Shown piece after piece: positions 54,545 through 64,000 of a stretch of 64,000 nucleotides of DNA. The notes beneath the pieces were generated by a model. The model was not told the origin of the DNA. It ran no database searches and saw only the letters and a list, made by a program, of their open reading frames with translations. The translations under genes and the position numbers were made by a program. How positions within the stretch are numbered: the stretch's first letter is position 1; each line of letters starts with the position of its first letter. This DNA comes from Heterocephalus glaber (taxonomy: Eukaryota > Chordata > Mammalia > Rodentia > Bathyergidae). The stretch is from positions 4,269,551 to 4,333,550 of the forward strand of contig NW_004624801.1 of assembly GCF_000247695.1 (NCBI RefSeq). Reading direction: 5' to 3'.

Positions 54545-54549
54545 ATTGG
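54545..54549 (-). promoter_or_regulatory. BTBD17 CCAAT box
   Basis: The minus strand reads accaatcc, about 70 nt upstream of the TATA box, a usual position for an NF-Y-type site. Confidence 0.55.
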
Positions 54550-55535
54550 TGGAAACTGGCCCCTGCTGTTGTCTGGGCAACCACTTAAGCCAGAGAGTGG
54601 CAGCCCAAGGGCTATTGTGCTGTCCTGGGCCCCCAAGGGGAGCAGATCCGGCACTCTCCTCCCCCACGGCTCCCCTCAACTCTGCAAAGCTAGTTGGGCC
54701 TCCCCAGGGGAGTTTTAGGCTCCCTAAAGGGCAAGAAAGGAACTTCAGAACCACTGTCAGGAGAGGACACCAGTGTCCCCAGCCCCTCCCCCAGCCGCAG
54801 GCCCAGCCTCTGGCCTGGCACGGAGCACACTTGGCAGCATCATGGCTGGAGCGCCGTGGTGAGCCAGCTGCAAAGGAAGTGCCTGGACAAGGCACGCAGG
54901 CTCCCACCCCTCCCCCACTCCCATTTTGGGGAGGATCGGCTCTCCCAAGAGGAGGACAAGAATCTGGAAAAGGCGTCCATGGGGGACTGGATCATTTTCA
55001 TGTCCCTTGTTGAAGAAAGTTCCTGGCATGCTCCGGAGAGGGTGATGGTCTTCAGGAAAGCTCCACAGGAACTGTGTTCATGCCCCTCCCCAGGGTCAAG
55101 GTGAGCCCAGTTGGCAGAGCTGGGCACACAGCAGATGCAGCCCTCCGTGCTCCATAGGGAGTGCCCTGCCTGGAGCAGGCCTGGCCACTTTCCAGGAGGC
55201 TGACCTCAGTAGGCAGCCTGTTCCCCTTCCTAGCCAGCCAGCGTGTGGACCTGAGCCTGACACTGGGTACCTGTCTGCACTCTACTTCCCACTACTGATT
55301 TGACTCCCCTTAGTGCCTGAAGGTCTTGGGGTTTCCCTGCTAGGAAGGCTTTCACCAGCTTCTAATTTCCAACCCTTCCTTTCCCAGAGTTCCAAGGAGA
55401 CTTTCGGCAAACCTGGAACCCCATTCTACCTGTAGAGAAACTGAGGCAGAGAGCTAGGTGACAGTCTCCATTGAGTAGTGCAAAGGAGAGCTTTTCTGAA
55501 AAGAAAGATGTGGAGAGAGGTGGGTGAAGTCTGTA

Positions 55536-55580
55536 GGAGAGAGGGAGAGAGAGGGGGAGAGAGAGAGAGAGAGAGAGAGG
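55536..55580. repeat. (GA)n microsatellite
   Basis: Imperfect gagaga run. Confidence 0.9.
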
Positions 55581-56149
55581 TGTGCAGGGGTGCTCACAGG
55601 CCTCACCTCTGCACCTGCTTCAGCTCCTTGAGGGATGGACTTCGTTGGGACTGATGAACTGAGGTGGGCAGCTCCCAAGAGATTTGGCTCCAGCAGCCCT
55701 GGATTGGGGATGGGTTGGCATTTCCTTGCCCTTGCTGTCTGGATCCCAGAGCCCAGCTCCACTTGTTGATTTCTGCCCCGGGCTGTTGCACAGAGACTCA
55801 ACAGCTCCACCCCGTCTTTGGAGCCACGAAGCAAGCAAAAATTGCATCTGGCAGAGGCCTCATCCAGGTTGGCAGAGTCAGAGCTGTCCGGCTCAGTGGA
55901 AACCCCTCCCAGCTGCCCTCTCCCTCCTGGTCCCCTCCTCCAGATCCACGGTCCCCGGCTCATTGGCCGCCTGCCAACCCTTCCTGCAGACTGCACTGCT
56001 TCCTGGCTCAGCCCAGTAAGTCGAGCCACCATGCAACAGAGCATCCTGGGCCCCTGGGGGCTTCCTAGCATCTATGCATGCTCATCAATGGGAATGTCAC
56101 CAATCTGAGAACCTACTCCCCTGCACACTGCCATTCTGTATACATGTGT

Positions 56150-56940
56150 GTTAGTCAGCTTTCTGTCACTGTGGCAAAATGCCTGAGGTAGACAACTTAA
56201 AAGGAGAAAAGATTTGTTTTAACTCATGGTTTCAGAGATTTTGATCCATGGTTACTTCGCCCTCTAGCTTTGAGTCTGTAGTGGGTGGAGCAGCACAATA
56301 CGGTAGAGAGTGCATAGCAAAGGGTTAGGGCTCAGAATGTACCCCTAAAACCTCATTGTTTTGAGGGCTTTGTTAGCAGCTAATGGGATTTGAAGAACTG
56401 AATGGGTCATAAGGGCTTTCAATTCATTAAGTGGATTAATCCATTGATGAGTTCATAGCTTAATGGACCTAGGGGGAGGCGGGGCCTCACTGGATGAGGT
56501 GGTCACTGGGGCGTGTCTGAGAAGGGTAGAGCTTCCTCTCCTGCCTCTTTTTCTCTGGCTTTCTCTCTCTTTCTGCTTCCTAACTGGCCATTGATATTTC
56601 TGCTGGGAGCCAGTCAACCATGGACTGAAACCTCTGAAACCATGAATCAAAATAGCCTTTTCTCCTTTAAATTGTCTTTCTCGGGTATTTGGTCACAGCA
56701 ATGAAAAGTTAACTAATACAGAAGGAAACTGCTCACCCCATGGCAGCTAGGAAGCAAAGAGAGAGAGGGAGAGAGAGGAGCCAGGCCCCCATACCTTCTT
56801 TAAGAACACTCCCTCCATACCCTACTTCCTTCAGTTAGCCCCACCTCCCAAAGTTTCCTCCACTTCCCAGCAGTGCACCAGCTGGGGACCAAACCTTGCA
56901 TGCATATTTCTTGGGGAGACACCCCAGATCCAAACATTCT
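56150..56940. mobile_element. LTR-like / MaLR-type composite repeat
   Basis: Opens with ttagtcagctttctgtcact..aaaatgcctgag and closes with a cccccacctccc-like stretch and gacaccccagatccaaacat, phrases typical of old MaLR-like LTRs. In the middle (about 56330-56725) a different block ends caatgaaaagttaactaata, a phrase I associate with another dispersed rodent repeat, so one element seems inserted in another. No coding capacity. Confidence 0.5.
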
Positions 56941-57379
56941 CCTTTGCTATAGCCTCCTCCAGCGTCTGCCCCACTCTTTCTGGAAGCCTGGTCCTCCTGC
57001 TCTGGAACCTCTGTGCTTCACCTCAGAACCAGCTTCTCAGGGGTGAGCTTGGGCATCTTTTTTTTTCTAGGCAGCCCCAGATAAGTGCTTTGGACATCCC
57101 AGGCTAGGAACCACCTAGTAGAGTTAAATGGGTGCCATTTCAAGTGGGAATGGAACTGGGAGGCTGCAGGTTCCCAGAAAGACCCAGGAAGCTCATCTGC
57201 GACTCCCCACCTCTGAGAGGCCCCCTTCCAGTATGTCTAGCATCCCTTATCCCTGACCCTCCTCTGATGCTGTAGAAACTGACTTTCCAAATAAAGGTGC
57301 CACATTGTCACTTCTTAGTCCAAAGGTTGCTGCATTGTGTGCACGTGTGTGGGGGCTTATGTGTATGTGGCATGTATGC

Positions 57380-57382
<3 letters not shown>

Positions 57383-57417
<35 letters not shown>
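57383..57417. repeat. (TG)n microsatellite
   Basis: Perfect TG run of about 35 bp. Confidence 0.95.
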
Positions 57418-57418
<1 letters not shown>

Positions 57419-58394
57419 TTGGTGCAGGAGAGGGAAGCAGGGTGTTCACCATCCAGTCTCTGAGGTTATAAATCTACAGCACCATGCTTTCTTCTGCCCT
57501 AAGTCAGAGGTTCTGTTGTTCCTTGAGAGCAAGTCTGGAGAGTCCATGCAGAAGAACGTTCCCTGAGAGGAGCATGACCTCCCATCACGCCAGCCCATTC
57601 ACCTAAGCACCTTGTCTAGTGCGATGGGAGTTTGTAGAGCTAGGGCTCAAGTGTCATTGAGTTCTGCTTGGCTGTGCTTCACAACCCCATGCTGGCTTTT
57701 CTGGGAAGCTGTTTCAGTCCAGATCAATGCTCTCTTGTTGGGCAAAGTATCTCCATGCTGTAGAAGCAACTGGAATCTCCTCCACGCTTGGGGCAGGGGG
57801 AGGAGCTTTTAATCTGCAGAGGGGATGATCGGACCCGGGCTGTTGGAGCACTGAGGAAGGGTGGGCCACAGGCCCAGCCCTGCCCCGACCTGGCAGCCTC
57901 CTTACATCTGTGATGTCTCCTGTCCTGCGCAAGGGCTCTGGGAATGACCTGGACAGTGCTTTGGGAAGAGGGACTCGTGGTTAGTACATGCTGTCGGAAG
58001 CCCGCAGGGCCATATCCGCCTTCCTGCTCAGACCCTCAGTCAGGCTGCTTCCTGCTGGAATCCCTTCTGGGTCAGGGCACTGTCCGCCTGACCCACGGCT
58101 CTCTTTAGCTTATGGTAGTCCCTCCTTTCCAAGGAGGTCACGTGAGGGTGTGACTAGGGAATACCTCTGGGGAGAAGTGGAGGGGGGAGTGGATCTGAGT
58201 TCAAATTCCAGCTGCCGCATGCTAGCTCCGTGAGCCTCTCTGCTTCGCTTGACCTCTCTAAGCCTTGGTCTCCTCTTGTGTAAAATGGGAGCATCGAGAG
58301 TTGCTTGTGGGGCTGCTGTGAGCATGGAAGGTACAGGGACAGGCAGATGAATGACCCTCCTGGTGTTCCTGCCCGGTGGCTCAGGCTGGATTAG

Positions 58395-58505
58395 ACCTGT
58401 GGCCAGAGGAGCGGTGGTACACAGCTGTAATACCAGCACTCTGGGAGGCTGAAGCAGGAGGGTCACCAATGCCAACGCAACCTGGGCAACTTGGTGACTT
58501 TGTGA
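58395..58505 (+). mobile_element. B1-like SINE
   Basis: Reads gtggccagaggagcggtggt, aataccagcactctgggagg and cctgggcaacttggtgact. Confidence 0.7.
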
Positions 58506-58539
58506 AATCAGGCCTCAATTTAAAATATTCTTTTACCCA

Positions 58540-58745
58540 AGCAGGTTGGCTCAGGCCTGTAATCTCAGCCTTCAAGAGGCTGAGGCAGGAAGATTGCCAC
58601 AAGTTCAAGGGCAACCTGCAGTACATAGTGAGTTCAAGGCCAGCCTGAACCACAGAACAAAACAAATAAGCAAAACAAAACAAAAATTTAAAAGGGCTGG
58701 GGATGTAGCTTAGTCTGAAGGCCCTGAATTCAATCCCCAGGCCAA
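58540..58745 (+). mobile_element. Composite B1-like plus ID SINE
   Basis: B1 half (ggctcaggcctgtaatctca, cagtacatagtgagttcaag), an acaaaac linker, then the ID half (gggctggggatgtagcttag, gaattcaatccccag). Confidence 0.8.
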
Positions 58746-58764
58746 GTTATGCTGCTGTTTGTTT

Positions 58765-58935
58765 GTTTTATTTCTTTAATTTTGTTATTTTTTGGCTTTT
58801 TGAGACAAGGTCTTGCTGTGTAATTCAGGCTGGCCTCGAACTCACTCTGTAGCCCAGGCCTCCAACTTGCAGGGATCCTCCTTCCTCAGGCTCCTGAGTG
58901 TTGGCATCACAGGGCACCACTGTGTCTGGCTCTGT
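58765..58935 (-). mobile_element. B1-like SINE, antisense
   Basis: The plus strand reads tttttgagacaaggtcttgc, ggctggcctcgaactcactc, then ggcaccactgtgtctggct. Confidence 0.8.
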
Positions 58936-61590
58936 GCTGCTGTTGGTGACATCTTTTGCTCCCCCAGGCTGGCTCAGAGGCACCGGGCTCACTGGCCCAC
59001 CCTGGCCACTGACACTGGCACCACTCAGGAAGGAATCACCCCACCAAGAAGGGTCCTCTGGCTGGGCTGTCTGTGCCCAATGATGACGGCCCTGTCCCTG
59101 CCATCACCTGAGCCCACTTGGGTGCTGTCCTTGCCCTGTCCACTCTGGCAGCACTGGCATCTATCGAGTGAGCTGTGCATGCTCAGACCCTGGCTCTCGC
59201 ATCACAGAGCTCAACACTACTGACTGCATTATAATGTGGCCCACACTATACACACCAGCCAGTGTGCAGCTGGTGTGCAGAGGATCCTAGGGACTCTGCA
59301 CCCTGCAGGACAGCACCACCATCCTGGCCTCTGAGGCACTTCCTGTTCACAGCGCTTCTTGTCTCAGCCGTGCCAGGTCACTAGGGTCCTCGCAGGCCAC
59401 GTAGGGAAGCAGCACCTCTGAAGGGGCCATCGGGATTCCTGCAGGTGCACCTGAGTGTCCCCAGAACAGGGTTCTGCAGGGATGGGCCCGTGGGCAGAGC
59501 AGCAGGGCCGGCCGAAGGCTGCACGCAGAGGTAAGCTGAGCATCCTATTCCATTCCGCCCTGCCCTGATCCCAAAGCCTCATGCTCTGCGTAGGTCAGGA
59601 GAGCCTTGACTGAAGACGATGCACTGTGTCTGGAGGGTACTTGGCTTTCCAGTAAGATATACGTCCCTCAAAGCCAAGTGTAGACACAGGGTAGGAGCCC
59701 TGCTTGCCTGCAGACACAGGTGGTCTTTCCCACTCCTAGAAGAGGGCTGTGCCTCAAATTCACTCCGAGCCTCAGGGTGCAGGGACATGACAGCCTGGGG
59801 AGTTGTCTGTGCTACTTCTGGTTTCTGAGGCTGAGTCCATCTGCCAAGGCGGCCCTGATGCAAGGAGCTAGTACCTGCCCTAGTCCCACTGTGCTGCCCA
59901 GGAGCCTGGGCCAAGCTAGAGGGATTCTCAGACGCTTGCAGGACCTGGATGTGGCCACCAGGGGGCAGCAAGTGCCAAGGTGGGAATTGGGGTCAAGGTG
60001 GTTGGCTCCATCCCCAGACACGTGTTCTAATTTAGGAGCCAGGAACACCCAACATTCCCAGGGAGTGGCCAAGGCAGTGGCTCCAGGCAGGGCCTCAGCT
60101 CTGTCTGTGTCTCGGTGCCCATGGTGGGCTGCTCTGGTCACACTTCCTCCAGGTGAGGGCACTGCCAGACATAGATTCCAGACTCTTCAGAGTTCTGCTG
60201 GCTGGTGTGTATTTGCCAGGGACTGATCTTCTTGAGGGATGCTCTGTTTCAGCATGCCCAGGAAAACAACAGTTGTGGGGCCTGAGGTCCTGGTTTTCCC
60301 GGGCCCCCAGCAGTCTGGCCAGGCTTTTCCTGGCTGGGAGGGGGCGGTGTCCCCACCACTGCCCAAGGGCTTCCTGCCATCTTCCCGGTCAACCATCACT
60401 TGGAGTAGCCTGGAGCTCTTCTCACCTGACGTGGCCTCGGCAGCTGCCACCCCTTGAACCTGACCCCTCAGGGGCCCTCAAGGAATCTGAGCCCTGTCCC
60501 AAAGGGGCAGCCTCGCCTCCCCACCTGGCACCACTGCCCCAGCTCTCGGGCAGAAGCATCCTCCCTTCCTGCCAGCGAGGCCCTTCAGAGTGTCCGTGCC
60601 CATAGTCGGCTCCCTGAACCCTCCTGCCCTCGCTGGAGTCCTCACCCCAGGGTGCGGCCGCCCCTGCTGAGCGGGCCAGGCTGCAGGTGCCCTGGACCCG
60701 GATTCCGGATTCCGCCTTCCTGCACTTCACCCCGCTTCCCCAGGCACAGACAGAGACCTCGGCCCTGCCCCAGCCGCGCTCCTTCTCCTGCACGGCCCCA
60801 CTCAGCCCACCGCCTTCCCTGCCTCGGTCCCGGTGGGACCCACTGGAGCTTCAGTCCCTGGAGCCTTCGCCCCACCCTCTCCTTCCTCCTCCCCCCTCCT
60901 CCCCACCCCCGCTCTGCACTAACGCGCTCAGTGCCACTGGGAGAATCGTGGGGCAAACAACTGCTTGGGGAGCAGGGTGAGGGGCACAGCTGGAGAGGCC
61001 GGGAGGAGGCTGTGGAGACCCCCAGGAAAAGCCCCTGGCGACTGGGGCTCAGGACCCAGGAGCTCAGGGCTGGAGGGACTGGAGACCGCTAAGTACCCTG
61101 AGATGCAGGGCAGGACACAGGCGAGGGACTTAGAGGCCGGGAGCGGCGTCTGACGCTGACAGCAAGTGGGCCCTGAGTTGGGGAGCTGAGGGCCATTTAG
61201 CTGGAGGCTGGGGCCTCCGTCTCCAGCAGGAAACCAGAAACTAGAAGTTAAAACCAAACTGACTTCAAGTGTAGTTTGAGGGGAGCAGAGGCCAAAGCAG
61301 GTGGAGAGCCCTCATCCCAGACTGGCCCGGCCCACTACGCCTCCCTACCCCTGGGGACTCAGTTTCCCCACCCGAAAGAAGGCTAGGACCATCCCAGGGT
61401 CAGCAGTGCTGCCCTGGGGAGGGATGTTCCTGGCGTAGGAAACGGGAACCTAGTCGCGGGAACCTAGTCGCGGCCACTCCTGAGAGAGGAGGTGGCTGGG
61501 TGTGGAGCTGTGCAGCTGCTGGGAGCCACCTGGGTCAGCATCGCCCGCACTTCTTAAAGGCACAGGAGGGCGAGGAGCCCAGCGAGCAGC

Positions 61591-63557
61591 ATGGTCTCCA
61601 CCCCCGAGGGCTTCTTCCTGGCACCTGGCGAGGGCCGCATAGGTAAGGGTCTGGAATTTTCATGCGACAGAGATCGACGTGTGGCCGGGCCTCTCCGGGG
61701 GTCTGCAGGGAGCAGGGCTGAACCAAAGACCTCAGGGTCAGGCCAGGGCTGCTGCGAGCCCAGCTGGAAAGAGGACAGCTGCTCCAGCCTTGTTCTCTGC
61801 CCTCCCAGCTGGCCGGCCACCCGTGACCCTGCTGACCACACCCAACGCCAGTGTGCCAGGCGGGGAGTTTGCAGGCCCCTGGCCAGAGATCCCAGAGAGG
61901 TCCCCGTGTGTGGCTGGGGTCATCCCTGTCATCTACTACAGCGTCCTGCTGAGCCTGGGGCTGCCTGGTGAGTGGGGAGCTGGAGTCTGGGGTCTCAGCT
62001 TGGCCGGAAGTCAGGGTCCTCCTAAGGCCCAGGATCACAGACTCGGGCTCCTCTTACCTCTATGGGGTGTTCTGGATCATTGGGCAGCGATAAGTAGAGG
62101 GGAGTAAAAGTGAGGAGCCAGCCCCGGTGCTGTGGCACACACCTGTAATCCCAGCACCCAGGAGGCTGAGGCAGGAGGACTGCCTTCAGTTCGAGGCCAG
62201 CCTGGAGTACATAGCAAGAGCCTGTTTCAAAAGAACAACAAAAAGGGTAGCTGGGCCTGCCTTGGGAATCTCCCCAAGTCTGGTAGATAAACCAATGCCT
62301 GTGTTCAGGGAAGCCTCTGTCCCAAGGACGCAGAGCACCTGACAGCCACCTGGAGGAGATGGGTGGACCATGGTGGGGGTTTGGATGGACAAGGCAAGAC
62401 TGACCTAATCAGCCTTCTTGGCTAAGTGGGCTGTTTCAGTGTTTTATTTTGTTTTGCGGTGCTGGGGATAGAACCCAGGGCCTCATACACACTAGGCAGG
62501 CTCTCTACCACTGAGCCGCCCCAGCCAGCAAGGAGGGTTTTCAGAAGGACCTGGGCAGAGGAGAAGAGAAGCCAGCCCTGCCTGCGCTGGCAGGTGGGGA
62601 GGGACAATAGAACACCACAGCGGGCAGGCGCTGAGGCTCCCTTCTAACACCTCTGACCTCTCTTCGTGACCTTGCTCGCCTTCAGTCAACCTTGTGACCA
62701 CAGTGGCCCTGGCCCGCCTCGCCGCCAGAACCAGGAAGCCCTCCTACTACTACCTTCTGGCGCTCACGGCCTCAGACATCATCACCCAGGTGGTCATCGT
62801 GTTCGTGGGCTTCCTCCTGCAGGGCGCCGTGCTGGCCCGCCAGGTCCCCCAGGCTGTGGTGCGCACGGCCAACATCCTGGAGCTTGCTGCCAACCACGCC
62901 TCGGTGTGGGTCGCTGTCCTGCTCACGGTGGACCGCTACAAAGCCCTGTGCCAACCCCTGAGCCACCGGGCCACCTCGTCCCCTGGCCAGACCCGCCGGG
63001 CCATTGCTGTTGTCCTCAGCGCAGCGCTGCTGACCGGCGTCCCTTTCTACTGGTGGCTGGACGTGTGGAGTGACACGGACCCGCCTGGCGCGCTGGACGA
63101 GGCCCTCAAGTGGGCGCACTGCCTTCTAGTCTACTTCATCCCCTGCGGTATCTTCCTGGTCACCAATTCGGCCATCATCTTCCGACTCCGAAAGAGGGGC
63201 TGGAGTGGGCTGCGGCCTGCAGTGGGCAAGAGCACAGCCATCCTCCTGGGCCTCACCTCGCTCTTCACCCTCCTTTGGGCCCCGCGGATCGTTGTCATGC
63301 TCTACCACCTGTACGTGGCCCCCGTCCACCGGGACTGGAGGGTGCACCTGGCCTTGGACGTGGCCAACATGGTGGCCATGCTCAACACCGTGGTCAACTT
63401 CGGCCTCTACTGCTCCGTCAGCAAGAGCTTCCGGGCCACCGTCCAACAGGTGATCCACAGTGCCCCCCTGCCCTGCACCCCGAGGTCACGGCTGGACGGC
63501 ACAGTGGGGGACCCCGTGCTGAAGCCCTTAGGACTCCTCAGAGAGGCAGAACTGTAG
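61591..63557 (+). CDS. GPR142: GPR142, class A G-protein-coupled receptor (short form, three coding exons)
   Basis: Coding exons 61591-61642, 61809-61967, 62686-63557 (TAG) join to 360 aa. GPR142 is a Gq-coupled receptor for aromatic amino acids such as tryptophan, acting in pancreatic islets to raise insulin secretion (family knowledge). Seven hydrophobic segments are visible, with TM1 at about 53-78. TM2 carries the conserved Asp (LLALTASDI). DRY is intact at 153-155, TM5 holds [15 protein letters not shown]6 has LFTLLWAPR, and TM7 has NFGLY (about 308-312) in place of the usual NPxxY, as in the human protein. An N-glycosylation site NAS lies at 30-32. The start ATG has A at -3 and G at +4, a good Kozak context, and gives the N terminus [17 protein letters not shown]. 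Human GPR142 is annotated at 462 aa with a longer, unrelated N terminus, while the short form fits what I recall of mouse. An upstream alternative start cannot be excluded. Confidence 0.94.
62125..62245 (+). mobile_element. B1-like SINE in GPR142 intron
   Basis: Reads ggtgctgtggcacacacctg, taatcccagcacccaggagg and gaggccagcctggagtacat, then an A-rich end. Confidence 0.85.
62438..62528 (-). mobile_element. ID-type SINE, antisense, in GPR142 intron
   Basis: The plus strand reads tttgcggtgctggggataga, acccagggcctcatac, ctaccactgagccgcccc. Confidence 0.8.
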
Positions 63558-64000
63558 GGCAGGGGCCCAGCCAGGGAGTTTGGGGCCAAGGCCACCTGTA
63601 CTGGGACCCTTGTGATTGTGCCCAACAAATCATCAGCACCCTGCTTTGTAATGTGGGCCAGGGGGAGAGGCCCCTCCTTCAGGGCTGGCTCCCAGGTAGA
63701 GAGAAGAACAGCTCAGCCAGCTCTTAGATTAGCTTCCCCTGCCCTCGCATTTCCCGCGAGAAGGACCGGGCTCTGCAGGCACAGGCTGGCGTAGCCGCTG
63801 CTGTGGCCGTTCTTCTGTGAGGGGCTTTGGCTGGCACAGGACCAGTGCTGATGTTGGCTGAATGAATGAATGATGGACAGATGTGAACCATCGTCAGCCC
63901 AGCCCCTTTCCTGGCACCTGCCTCTCATTCCCTGAATTATCAGCATCTCTGGCTCCCAGTGGCAATGCTGGGGTTTGGAAAGGAAGCTATCTGCAAGTAC
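63558..64000. other. GPR142 3' UTR and downstream
   Basis: No clear AATAAA within the window. Contains a short gaatgaatgaatgat run (63858-63872). Nothing else recognised. Confidence 0.5.

Larger units (their letters stand above)
54550..61590. other. Spacer between BTBD17 and GPR142, no gene recognised
   Basis: Upstream regions of two divergently placed genes. Contains a (GA)n run (55536-55580), an LTR-like composite (56150-56940), a (TG)n run (57383-57417) and B1/ID SINEs (58395-58935). 59.0-61.5 kb is GC-rich unique-looking sequence; its open frames in several registers show no known domain. A 14-bp unit aacctagtcgcggg is tandemly doubled near 61448-61475. Confidence 0.55.
61968..62685 (+). 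other. GPR142 intron with two SINEs
   Basis: Donor gtgagt, acceptor ttcag. Holds the SINEs at 62125-62245 and 62438-62528. Confidence 0.8.

Noticed and set aside
53883..54584. 233-codon minus-strand open frame covering BTBD17 exon 1
   Set aside because: Only the part from 54398 to 54314 is real (start and signal peptide). The rest is 5' flank and intron read-through.
62666..63727. Alternative plus-strand and minus-strand frames across GPR142 exon 3
   Set aside because: Shadows of the GPCR frame; Pro/Gly/Arg-rich with no structure.

Overview
The window is mammalian nuclear DNA, almost certainly from a rodent. Its four protein-coding genes are spread over many short exons with GT-AG introns. 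The introns and spacers hold tRNA-like ID-type SINEs, 7SL/B1-like monomers joined to ID units, L1 elements and old LTR and DNA-transposon relics. ID-type SINEs point to Rodentia. The particular SINE flavours do not look like mouse or rat, so a squirrel-like, beaver-like or other non-murid rodent is likely; this is inference from memory. Gene order matches the human 17q25 neighbourhood DNAI2 - KIF19 - BTBD17 - GPR142.

Layout: 847-10111 (+) is the C-terminal half of DNAI2, an outer-dynein-arm intermediate chain; its 5' exons lie left of the window. 10.1-17.9 kb is a repeat-rich spacer. 17.87-18.16 kb is a GC-box-rich KIF19 promoter. 18160-49162 (+) is KIF19, complete in 20 coding exons with an intact motor domain. 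Intron 8 of KIF19 is filled by a full-length, dead, antisense L1 (33801-41850) with recognisable target-site duplications. That L1 has itself been invaded by SINEs and by a terminal-inverted-repeat DNA element. 50380-54398 (-) is BTBD17, a three-exon gene for a predicted secreted BTB protein, convergent with KIF19 and driven by a clear TATA/CCAAT promoter. 54.5-61.5 kb is a spacer with an LTR-like composite, microsatellites and B1/ID SINEs. 61591-63557 (+) is GPR142, a class A GPCR in its short form (360 aa).

DNAI2 and KIF19 are both motile-cilium genes in the same orientation: one is an axonemal motor subunit, the other a kinesin that limits cilium length. BTBD17 and GPR142 are unrelated in function and appear to be neighbours by old synteny. 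I found no operon-like system, CRISPR array, phage or other clearly novel system. The most interesting items are the layered transposon nest in KIF19 intron 8, two MER53-like hairpins resembling the miR-1302 source element, a GC-AG intron in the KIF19 motor domain, an apparent in-frame shortening of the KIF19 coiled coil, and a palindromic bidirectional poly(A) signal between KIF19 and BTBD17.
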